A DNA stretch of 13,013 nt from Bacteroidota bacterium (lineage in GTDB: Bacteria; Bacteroidota; Bacteroidia; Flavobacteriales; Flavobacteriaceae), in assembly GCA_023427845.1 (NCBI GenBank), contig JAEYZX010000190.1, forward strand, positions 1-13,013, in the 5' to 3' direction. The notes under the pieces were generated by a model. That model was not told the DNA's origin and made no database searches. It saw only the letters and a program-made list of their open reading frames with translations. Position numbers and translations under genes: made by a program. The stretch's first letter is position 1, and each line of letters starts with the position of its first letter. Positions 1-6,106 of this stretch are shown in pieces.

Positions 1-194
1 TGCTTGTACTCCTCAAAAGCCTCGTTCCATTTCTCTTCGGTCAGCGGTGGGAAAGTATCGGTCACCAAATGCCAGTCGGTCATCGACAACCCCGAATTCG
101 TCAGGCGCGTAATTCCACCCACGACGACCATGATAAACACCAAAACACATCCTGTAAAAAGCCAGAATACAACCGGCCTGTCCTGTTTTTTCAT
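1..194 (-). CDS. ctaA: Heme A synthase (COX15/CtaA family), N-terminal part only
   Basis: Partial gene; only the first 64 codons lie in the window and the rest continues past the left edge. CtaA/COX15 is an inner-membrane enzyme that oxidises the C8 methyl of heme O to give heme A for aa3-type cytochrome oxidases, which suggests an aerobic respirer. After a short basic start (MKKQDR) comes a first transmembrane segment at about residues 7-26, followed by VGGITRLTNSGLSMTDW (residues 25-41). This is the family signature at the end of helix 1, and the PPLTEEKW stretch after it also fits. The ATG at 194 is chosen because the frame has no earlier ATG and opens just upstream in lysine/glutamine-rich sequence. 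The gene lies 103 bases downstream of cca on the same strand, behind the hairpin element at 211-287. The family is clear; the C-terminal helices and heme-ligand histidines cannot be checked here. Confidence 0.9.
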   Translation of the reverse strand, partial: MKKQDRPVVFWLFTGCVLVFIMVVVGGITRLTNSGLSMTDWHLVTDTFPPLTEEKWNEAFEEYK

Positions 195-210
195 CTTTTT
201 TTGTTTTTGT

Positions 211-287
211 AGCTCATCCTGCTGTTCGCTGCTATCTTTTCCTTTTTAAAGAAAAAAGAAAAAGGATATACGCTGCCATCAGGGCTA
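211..287 (-). ncRNA. Candidate structured intergenic element, copy A (Flavo-1-like)
   Basis: On the minus strand this cca-ctaA spacer reads TTAG, then GATGGCAGC, then a T-rich/A-rich hairpin (CCTTTTT at 265-259 pairing with AAAAAGG at 247-241), then ATAGCAGCG and GCAGGATGAGC. Copy B at 10524-10604 has the same order of blocks around a central stem. From memory, flavobacterial genomes carry many intergenic elements of this form (GATAGAAGC, stem, ATAGCGG, GCAGGA, AGCTCC), and this may be the Flavo-1 RNA described from comparative genomics. That name is recall, not a search result. The element could work as a terminator or processing site between cca and ctaA, since it ends 17 bases before the ctaA start. 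The outer closing stem is not obvious in this copy, so it may be degenerate. Confidence 0.35.
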
Positions 288-297
288 AGGCATGCTC

Positions 298-1728
298 TTA
301 ACGAGTCACTTTTTTCATTCCCATTTTAGCGGCTTTTTCCATCATGAAATCATAAGCAGCCTGATATTCATTCGGGATTTCGCCTTCAAGAATTGCTTCT
401 TTTATTGCTTCTTTGAGCATGCCGATTTCACGCGAAGGTTTCAAATCAAAAATTGCCATGATCTGCTCGCCTGTGATTGGCGGCTGGAAATTCCGCACAT
501 GGTCCCGTTCTTCGACTTCAACGATCTTTCGGCGAACGACCTTGAAATTCTGATGGTACTTCCTGAATTTAACCGAATTTTTAGTCGTGATATCCGCTTC
601 ACACAAAATCATCAGTTTATCGACGTCTTCGCCTGCGTCAAACACCAATCGACGCACGGCCGAATCGGTAACATCTTCGGCAAGCACGATAGGTCGCGAA
701 CTAAGCGTTACCATTTTCTGGACAAATTTCATCTTGTTATTGAGCGGCATGTGCAGGCGTTCAAATATTTTTTTGACCATTTTCCCGCCCAGGAATTCGT
801 GCCCGTGGAACGTCCAACCTTGTTTTTTATTAAATTTCTTCGTTGGTGCCTTTCCAATATCGTGTAACAATGCGGCCCACCGAAGCCACAAATCGTCGGT
901 ATTTCGTGAAATGTTATCGACAACTTCCAACGTATGGTAGAAATTGTTTTTATGCGTTTGCCCGTCAATTTCCTCAACCTGGTTCAAAGCCGTAAGTTCG
1001 GGAAGGATCAGATCCAGTAATCCGGCATTATATAGCAATAAAAATCCGACCGACGGTTTATCGGTTTCCAAAATTTTATTGAGTTCATCCACAATTCGCT
1101 CGCCGGAAATGATTTTGATCCTTTCGGCATTCTTTGCAAGCGATTCGAAAGATTTCTGCTCAATTTCAAATCCGAGTTGTGCTGCAAAACGGATTCCGCG
1201 CATCATCCGCAACGGATCGTCCGAAAACGTAATGTCGGGATCCAATGGCGTGCGGATTACCTTGTTTTCCAAATCCCGGAGCCCGTTGAACGGATCCAGC
1301 AGTTCGCCAAAATCTTTTTCATTGAGCGACAACGCAAGCGCATTTATAGTGAAATCGCGTCGGTTTTGATCGTCTTCCAAAGTCCCGTTTTCAACAACCG
1401 GATTTCGGCTGTCGGCAGCATACGATTCTTTCCGGGCGCCAACGAATTCGATTTCGGTGTCGTCATACCGGAGCATTGCCGTGCCATAGGTCTTAAAAAT
1501 CTGGACTTTCGGTTTTTTTGGCAGCAATTCCGAGACCCGCTCTGCAAGTTCGATCCCGCTTCCCACGGCTACGATATCGATGTCTTTTTTGAAGTCGCGT
1601 TTTAAAAGCAAATCGCGTACGAACCCGCCAATAACGTAAGTGTTTACCCCTTGCTCCGAAGCCGCTTGCGATATGACTTTGAATATTGTTGAGTTAAGTG
1701 CGTATTCGTAGTTTTTATTTTGAGCCAC
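298..1728 (-). CDS. cca: CCA-adding tRNA nucleotidyltransferase with HD domain
   Basis: This enzyme adds or repairs the 3'-terminal CCA of tRNAs from CTP and ATP in the cytoplasm. It is 476 residues long, usual for the flavobacterial class II enzyme. In order it shows the head-domain motif GGFVRD (34-39), the metal-binding pair D49 and D51 in KDIDIV, the RRDFTINA motif (123-130), the nucleotide-binding neck region DPLRMMRGIRFA (171-182), and an HD phosphohydrolase-type domain with H265, H289-D290 and HGHE (308-311). The start is a GTG at 1728. It puts GGFVRD about 34 residues in, as in relatives, and the next in-frame Met lies past the active site. The gene is the second of three on this strand, 93 bases after tsaC, with a heptamer repeat in that gap. 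Whether the HD domain is an active phosphohydrolase cannot be told. No sign of damage. Confidence 0.96.
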   Translation of the reverse strand: MAQNKNYEYALNSTIFKVISQAASEQGVNTYVIGGFVRDLLLKRDFKKDIDIVAVGSGIELAERVSELLPKKPKVQIFKTYGTAMLRYDDTEIEFVGARKESYAADSRNPVVENGTLEDDQNRRDFTINALALSLNEKDFGELLDPFNGLRDLENKVIRTPLDPDITFSDDPLRMMRGIRFAAQLGFEIEQKSFESLAKNAERIKIISGERIVDELNKILETDKPSVGFLLLYNAGLLDLILPELTALNQVEEIDGQTHKNNFYHTLEVVDNISRNTDDLWLRWAALLHDIGKAPTKKFNKKQGWTFHGHEFLGGKMVKKIFERLHMPLNNKMKFVQKMVTLSSRPIVLAEDVTDSAVRRLVFDAGEDVDKLMILCEADITTKNSVKFRKYHQNFKVVRRKIVEVEERDHVRNFQPPITGEQIMAIFDLKPSREIGMLKEAIKEAILEGEIPNEYQAAYDFMMEKAAKMGMKKVTR

Positions 1729-1764
1729 AGATTCACAGATTATTATTTATTCGGTAGTAACGGC

Positions 1765-1813
1765 CAATTATCCATTATCCATTATCAATTGTCAATTATC
1801 AATTGTCAATTAT
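1765..1813. repeat. Seven-unit degenerate heptamer tandem repeat
   Basis: Seven consecutive 7-base units fit C(A/C)ATT(A/G)T without any indel. They run CAATTAT, CCATTAT, CCATTAT, CAATTGT, CAATTAT, CAATTGT, CAATTAT, and then decay into CATTTGG. The array fills over half of the 93-base spacer between tsaC (ends 1822) and cca (starts 1728). Variation is confined to positions 2 and 6 of the unit. Because the units contain AATT, the array is close to self-complementary and could form weak hairpins in RNA from either strand. Similar heptamer arrays are, from memory, frequent between genes of Bacteroidota. Their role is unknown. Confidence 0.85.
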
Positions 1814-1821
1814 CATTTGGC

Positions 1822-2391
1822 CTATTTCCTTAGCACCTTCACCTGCGCGTCATTTGTCAACTTGATGATCGTTGACGGTTTGCCGCCGATTTTATCACGG
1901 TGCAAATTTACAACATAGTCCACACCTTTTATAATTACCGGATCGATATCTTTAAAAGACATTGGCGTTGGTTTGCCCGACAGATTGGCCGAGGTCGAAA
2001 CAAGCGGTTTTTTCATCCGCTCCAAAAGCTTGTAGCAAAACGGTTCCTTCACGAGTCGCATTCCCAAAGTATTGTCGGCCGCAATCAGGTTTGGCGCGAT
2101 ATTTCGCGGTTGGTCGAGGATCAATGTTGTTGGTTTATCGGAAACTTCAAGGATTTGCCAGGCAACTTCCGGAATGTCCTTAAAAACATTGTAGAGCATT
2201 TTCTCGCCGTTCATCAAAACAATCATGCTTTGGGTTTCGGCGCGTTGTTTAAGTTTGTAGATTTTTGCCACTGCATCGGCATTCGTTGCATCGCACCCGA
2301 TTCCCCATACGGTGTCGGTTGGGTAAAGGATGATCCCGCCTGATTGTATGACTTCGAAGGCTTTGTGGATTTCGGTAGTAGGGTCGCTCAT
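1822..2391 (-). CDS. tsaC: L-threonylcarbamoyladenylate synthase (YrdC/Sua5 family)
   Basis: The enzyme makes threonylcarbamoyl-AMP from threonine, bicarbonate and ATP. This is the first step of the t6A37 modification of tRNAs that read ANN codons, and the product passes to the TsaD complex. The protein has 189 residues, the single-domain YrdC form without the Sua5 C-terminal domain. Visible motifs are YPTDTVWG (23-30), the KxR pair K48/R50, TSANLSG (133-139) and KPSTII (171-176). I chose the ATG at 2391. The longer frame would begin with a TTG at 2418 and add nine residues, but a good -7 promoter box (2406-2413) overlaps that stretch. The gene starts 47 bases after the pyruvyl transferase gene and has its own likely promoter, so it probably is not part of the glycan block. 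Neighbouring cca is also a tRNA maturation gene. Confidence 0.95.
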   Translation of the reverse strand: MSDPTTEIHKAFEVIQSGGIILYPTDTVWGIGCDATNADAVAKIYKLKQRAETQSMIVLMNGEKMLYNVFKDIPEVAWQILEVSDKPTTLILDQPRNIAPNLIAADNTLGMRLVKEPFCYKLLERMKKPLVSTSANLSGKPTPMSFKDIDPVIIKGVDYVVNLHRDKIGGKPSTIIKLTNDAQVKVLRK

Positions 2392-2405
2392 GGCAAAATT
2401 TTGCG

Positions 2406-2413
2406 CAAAGGTA
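2406..2413 (-). promoter_or_regulatory. Likely -7 promoter box for tsaC
   Basis: On the minus strand the sequence is TACCTTTG, a full match to the Bacteroidota -7 consensus TAnnTTTG. It ends 14 bases before the ATG at 2391. No TTG sits in the usual -33 window, so only half of the promoter is supported. The dapD box at 10418-10425 has the same 14-base distance to its ATG. Confidence 0.45.
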
Positions 2414-2438
2414 TCCAAAACAAAGCAATTACCGCGAT

Positions 2439-3338
2439 TTACAAATTCAGGTAGTCAAAGACTTTTTTGGAAAAGGCCACGTTTAGTTCACGGCACTCCT
2501 CAAGCAACCCGGGATATATGCCCGCATTTGCAAAGCTATCGAGTGCATTGTTGAACGTAGCAACGACCGGCATGTACTTAAAGTCGAAAAACTTCGAAGA
2601 ATTCGGGATAGTAACCACTTTTTTTCCCATCAACATTGACCAATACATGGTGTGGTAGCTGTCGGTCACAATTTTATTGCAGCTCCCTATAAATCCAATC
2701 AATTCCTGCATATCGGTACTGTTTGACGAGGTTGGAAAATCTCTGAATTTTCCCGTAATGTCAGGGCGGCGCAAAGTGTCTTTATGAAAAATGATCCCCA
2801 CCTCGTGGGTCTCCTCAAATGTTTCCCCAAACAGCGGATGCATGCAGCTCACGCACGGGATCCATTCGCCCGGCATGTTATAATCGCGCGTGCCTACCAA
2901 ACCGAAATTCGTAACATCAACATTGTACGAGGTCACTTTTCCGTAGCGCGCAGGAGATTTTTCGTTGTGGCCGGCGCCCCAAATCACGGTCTTTTTGCCC
3001 TTTGAGCCAAGTGCTTCCACCATTTTTACCTGTTTGACAAAGCCGCCGCGATTGAGCAGCCCGCCCCCGCCAAGAATTATCGAACTCGATACGGTGCGGT
3101 CAATAAACTCCTGTAGCACTGCTTTGTCTTCGCTTTTATAATCAAAAATATCAACTGCGCTTCCTTTTAATTCCGGAAAATAGTGATACGGCGCACAATA
3201 CAAATCGCCCACGTTTCGTGTATCAAGACGGTGCAAATTGATAACGCCACTATTTTGCTGGGTCGATGCAAGTATAGTGTTTATGGTTTTTCGTTTGCGC
3301 TGCGAGCGCCGCAGTGAAGCGATAATTTTATTGATCAT
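2439..3338 (-). CDS. Polysaccharide pyruvyl transferase family protein
   Basis: Members of this family (PF04230; CsaB, GumL, WcaK relatives) move a pyruvyl group from phosphoenolpyruvate onto a sugar hydroxyl pair, giving a negatively charged ketal on surface polysaccharides. The protein has 299 residues. It shows NVGD (42-45), the glycine loop GGGGLLNRGG (90-99), a second-domain strand leading to HKDTLRRPD (185-193), and the family signature TDSYH (225-229). The N-terminus is strongly basic (RRSQRKRK, 10-17) with no signal peptide, so it is probably a cytoplasmic enzyme that may touch the membrane. The start at ATG 3338 sits one base after the TAG of the GT4 gene; the longer frame to 3389 would run into that gene. 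The pair is very likely translationally coupled. Acceptor sugar unknown. A few family members have other activities, so the reaction is inferred. Confidence 0.88.
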   Translation of the reverse strand: MINKIIASLRRSQRKRKTINTILASTQQNSGVINLHRLDTRNVGDLYCAPYHYFPELKGSAVDIFDYKSEDKAVLQEFIDRTVSSSIILGGGGLLNRGGFVKQVKMVEALGSKGKKTVIWGAGHNEKSPARYGKVTSYNVDVTNFGLVGTRDYNMPGEWIPCVSCMHPLFGETFEETHEVGIIFHKDTLRRPDITGKFRDFPTSSNSTDMQELIGFIGSCNKIVTDSYHTMYWSMLMGKKVVTIPNSSKFFDFKYMPVVATFNNALDSFANAGIYPGLLEECRELNVAFSKKVFDYLNL

Positions 3339-3339
3339 G

Positions 3340-4407
3340 CTATTTAAGTAAGGATTGGTACACTTTGTAATATTCGATCGCGGCGGCATCCCAGCTAAAG
3401 GTGCCCGCGCGTTCCATCAATTTTGCGGCATTTTCCACTTGGTTCGCGGCAAATTTGTGCAGGCCTTCGGTAATACTGTTGGCCATATATTCGGGATCGT
3501 AATGATCCCAATAATTTGCAATATCCCCGCCAATTTCGGGAAGCGAGGTATTGTTCGAAATAAATACCGGTTTTCCAAAACGCATTGCCTCAATTACCGG
3601 AAGGCCAAAACCTTCGCGCAACGATGGAAAAACAAACGCCTCGCAATTTTGATACAAATACATTTTATCGGTTTCCGAGATTTTTCCCGGAACCAGTATG
3701 CGGTTGCCAAGCCCCAGTTTTGAAATCAACGCTTGCAAAGACGCGGCCTCGGCGGTCGAATTTTTACCCGCGATAACCAAATTGAAATCGGGAAGGAACG
3801 GTAACATTGCTACGAGCGATTTAAAATTTTTACGCTCGGTAATTTCGCCAATCGTGAAAAGAAACGGCTTTTTGATCTCGAACAAAGGCGAATAATTATC
3901 AGGAATTTCGATTTCTGAAATTGGATTTCCGTTATAGATGACATATTCGGGAACATTAGGCACGTCGAAAAACTGGTGTGTAGACTGTTTTGCGAAATTT
4001 GAAATGTAGGTAATGGCATGGCTTCGGTTAAGTTTCTCCTGGAATTTTACATGATTGGGAAGCTGCCTATAGTGGGTGGGATCCTTTATATGTGAAATGT
4101 TGTGAACCGTGAGCAGATACGGAATTTGATGGTACGGCTCAATTTGCGTGTTTTGGTTCATGGAGTGCCATAAATCATACTTCCTGCGGATGCGAAACAT
4201 GGGATAGCGCCGCAGCGAATAGTATTTCTTATACCCAAAAGAACTTCCAAACTCCTTTTTCAGGAAAACGATATTTTGGGCGTGCAGCACGAGTTGCACG
4301 TCTTTTTCGGGAATTTTTTCGATGTTTTTGAGCAGGTGGAAATTAAATTGCCCAAAACCGAAGTACAGGTTTTTTATATGATGAGCTTCCAAAAAAACTG
4401 TTTTCAT
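3340..4407 (-). CDS. Glycosyltransferase family 4 (GT-B, Glycos_transf_1)
   Basis: Retaining GT-B glycosyltransferase of 355 residues. It probably adds a hexose-type unit from a nucleotide-sugar to a lipid-linked or LPS-core acceptor on the cytoplasmic side of the inner membrane. The N-terminal domain carries YDLWHSMNQNT (77-87) and LLTVHNISHIKDP (98-110), usual for mannosyltransferase-like GT4 enzymes. The C-terminal domain carries GEITERKN (187-194), VIAGK (211-215), and the EX7E donor-binding signature with E265 and E273 in REGFGLPVIEAM. No signal peptide or membrane segment is seen. It is the first gene of a two-gene leftward unit with the pyruvyl transferase. Upstream it shares an 82-base divergent spacer with the LPS-kinase-like gene. 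Donor and acceptor cannot be told from sequence. Confidence 0.93.
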   Translation of the reverse strand: MKTVFLEAHHIKNLYFGFGQFNFHLLKNIEKIPEKDVQLVLHAQNIVFLKKEFGSSFGYKKYYSLRRYPMFRIRRKYDLWHSMNQNTQIEPYHQIPYLLTVHNISHIKDPTHYRQLPNHVKFQEKLNRSHAITYISNFAKQSTHQFFDVPNVPEYVIYNGNPISEIEIPDNYSPLFEIKKPFLFTIGEITERKNFKSLVAMLPFLPDFNLVIAGKNSTAEAASLQALISKLGLGNRILVPGKISETDKMYLYQNCEAFVFPSLREGFGLPVIEAMRFGKPVFISNNTSLPEIGGDIANYWDHYDPEYMANSITEGLHKFAANQVENAAKLMERAGTFSWDAAAIEYYKVYQSLLK

Positions 4408-4489
4408 CGGTACTGGTTTTGGTTACAATATTAGGCAATATTTCAGAATCCAGCTAGCTAACTTTCAAACAATGTCGTAAATTAGCGGG

Positions 4490-5254
4490 ATGAAAAAAGT
4501 GTTCCATCCTGATTATGAACGGCACAAAGAAACCTTAAGTGCAATGATCGCGAATTTTTCCACAATGGGTGAAATATTCGTAAAAGGGAAACGCAATTCG
4601 ATCCGGGTTGCCGCACTTGCAAATAAAACAATCAACATCAAATCGTTTCGCGTCCCAAACCCGGTTAACGCAGTCGTATACCGGTATTTTCGTAAATCGA
4701 AGGCGCGGCGTTCGTTTGAATTTGCGAACTACCTGCTGCAAAACGGCATAGGAACACCCCAACCGGTAGCTTATTTTGAGAATTACAATCTATTTGGGCT
4801 AAGCAACAGTTATTATGTAAGCGAACATCTTGAAAGCGACCTGCTATTTCGCGACTTGCCCGGGAATCCCGATTATCCCGACCGCGAAAACATTATCCGG
4901 CAATTTGCGCGGTTTACGTTTGAACTGCATCAAAAGGGAATTGAATTCAAAGATCATTCACCCGGAAATACGCTGATTAAAAATTTGGGCAATGGCTGCT
5001 ATTCCTTTTTTCTTGTCGATTTGAACCGGATGGTGTTTCATAAATCGATGCCGCTTGAACTGCGCATGAAAAACATGTCGCGGTTAACCTCCAAAGTCGA
5101 ACTACTCAAAATACTTGCAAACGAATATGCAAAAGCGTCGGGTGAAGATCCCACACAGGTGTTCTACTTACTGAGCACGGCAACGGCGCGGTTCCACAAA
5201 GGTTTTTACCGCAAAAAACGAATCAAAAACAAATTGCTGTTCCGCAGGAAATAG
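4490..5254 (+). CDS. Lipopolysaccharide (Kdo/InaA-type) kinase-like protein
   Basis: A 254-residue protein kinase-fold protein of the LPS kinase group (KdkA/WaaP/InaA; PF06293-like). Known members phosphorylate Kdo or heptose of the LPS inner core. The key kinase residues can be placed: VAVK-like lysine K51 in NIKSFR, a catalytic loop FKDHSPGN with D155 and N160, and the metal-binding aspartate D177 in FFLVDLNR in place of DFG. The loop replaces the usual HRD with FKD, as often in this group. The C-terminus is very basic (KKRIKNKLLFRRK), fitting a peripheral contact with the inner membrane. The start ATG at 4490 faces the GT4 gene across 82 bases. GT2 follows after 39 bases, so the two probably form an operon. 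Kdo phosphorylation is inferred; heptose or another sugar is possible. Confidence 0.83.
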   Translation: MKKVFHPDYERHKETLSAMIANFSTMGEIFVKGKRNSIRVAALANKTINIKSFRVPNPVNAVVYRYFRKSKARRSFEFANYLLQNGIGTPQPVAYFENYNLFGLSNSYYVSEHLESDLLFRDLPGNPDYPDRENIIRQFARFTFELHQKGIEFKDHSPGNTLIKNLGNGCYSFFLVDLNRMVFHKSMPLELRMKNMSRLTSKVELLKILANEYAKASGEDPTQVFYLLSTATARFHKGFYRKKRIKNKLLFRRK

Positions 5255-5255
5255 T

Positions 5256-5281
5256 ATTTGAAAAAACACTATTTTTCAAAT
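5256..5281 (+). terminator. 10-bp hairpin between the LPS-kinase-like and GT2 genes
   Basis: A perfect inverted repeat, ATTTGAAAAA (5256-5265) and TTTTTCAAAT (5272-5281), with a 6-base loop, begins one base after the LPS-kinase-like stop codon and ends 12 bases before the GT2 ATG. The stem is A/T-rich with one G-C pair per arm, and the T-run is inside the arm, so it is a weak intrinsic terminator at best. It could be a partial attenuator, an mRNA-stabilising end or a block at the GT2 translation start. The structure is certain as sequence; the function is open. Confidence 0.4.
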
Positions 5282-5293
5282 TCAATACTTTAA

Positions 5294-6106
5294 ATGAAGG
5301 CATCGGTAATTATCACTACTTATAATGCGGAAGAATGGTTGCGGAAGGTGCTTACAGGCTTCAGCGTTCAAACCGACTCCGATTTCGAGATTGTGATAGC
5401 CGACGACGGATCGACTGCCAAAACCGCAAATTTATTGGCTGAATTCAAGTCGGCCTTCAAATTCCCTATCGTTCACGTCTGGCAGGAGGATACCGGATTC
5501 CAGAAATCGATGATTTTAAATAAAGCAATCCTTCACGCAAACTCCGATTATCTGATTTTTACCGACGGCGATTGCATTCCGCGGCGCGACTTCGTTGCGA
5601 CACATCTGAAATACCGTGAACAAGGCTATTTTTTGTCGGGAGGCTATTTCAAACTTCCGATGCCAATTTCGGAGGCGATTGCGATTGATGACATCCGGTC
5701 GCAACGGTGCTTCGAAATCCTTTGGCTCAGGAAGCAAGGCCTGAAAATGAACTTTAAGGTTTCGAAACTTACCCATAACTCACTTTTTGCGCGGTTTATG
5801 AATTGGGTAACGCCCACAAAACGCTCGTGGAACGGTCATAATTCATCGGGTTTCAAATCGGATATTGTTGCGGTAAATGGTTTTAACCATGAAATGCAGT
5901 ATGGCGGACTCGATCGTGAACTTGGCGAGCGGCTCTTTAACCTCGGATTGCTATCGAAACAGATTCGTTACAGCGCGATCTGTCTGCATCTTGATCATGC
6001 GCGCGGTTATGCGATTCCCGATACGTGGGCGAAAAACAATGCGATCAGAAACTACAATAAAAAGCACAATGTCATCAAAATCGATAACGGAATCGAGCAG
6101 TTGTAA
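5294..6106 (+). CDS. Glycosyltransferase family 2 with galactosyltransferase-like C-terminal region
   Basis: GT-A fold glycosyltransferase of 270 residues that uses a nucleotide-sugar with a divalent metal. It opens with the family start KASVIITTYNAEEWL, followed by DDGS (37-40), the metal-binding DGD (91-93) within FTDGDCIPRRDF, and a C-terminal NGFNHEMQYGGLDRELGERL (195-214), which matches the Glyco_transf_7C-type acceptor region. No transmembrane segment is present, so it likely works on the cytoplasmic face. GT2 enzymes with this tail often sit next to LPS-kinase and GT9 genes in Bacteroidota core-oligosaccharide loci, and that is the arrangement here. The TAA stop at 6104-6106 directly abuts the stop codon of the convergent gene at 6107, with no base between. 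Donor sugar unknown. Confidence 0.93.
   Translation: MKASVIITTYNAEEWLRKVLTGFSVQTDSDFEIVIADDGSTAKTANLLAEFKSAFKFPIVHVWQEDTGFQKSMILNKAILHANSDYLIFTDGDCIPRRDFVATHLKYREQGYFLSGGYFKLPMPISEAIAIDDIRSQRCFEILWLRKQGLKMNFKVSKLTHNSLFARFMNWVTPTKRSWNGHNSSGFKSDIVAVNGFNHEMQYGGLDRELGERLFNLGLLSKQIRYSAICLHLDHARGYAIPDTWAKNNAIRNYNKKHNVIKIDNGIEQL

Noticed and set aside
4..249. An 81-codon plus-strand frame at the left edge
   Set aside because: The opposite strand carries the CtaA signature, and the frame ends in low-complexity Phe/Ser/Cys from A-rich complement.
292..867. A 191-codon plus-strand frame opposite cca
   Set aside because: It is antisense to a well-supported enzyme and rich in Phe and His, as expected from reading the complement of Lys/Glu/Met codons.
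1765..1813. CRISPR array
   Set aside because: Units are 7 bases with no spacers and no cas genes are present.
4408..4489. Divergent promoters in the spacer between GT4 and the LPS-kinase-like gene
   Set aside because: Only near matches exist: TAATATTG toward GT4 (4433-4426) and TAAATTAG toward the kinase (4478-4485). Neither has a TTG at correct spacing, and the second leaves just 4 bases before the ATG.
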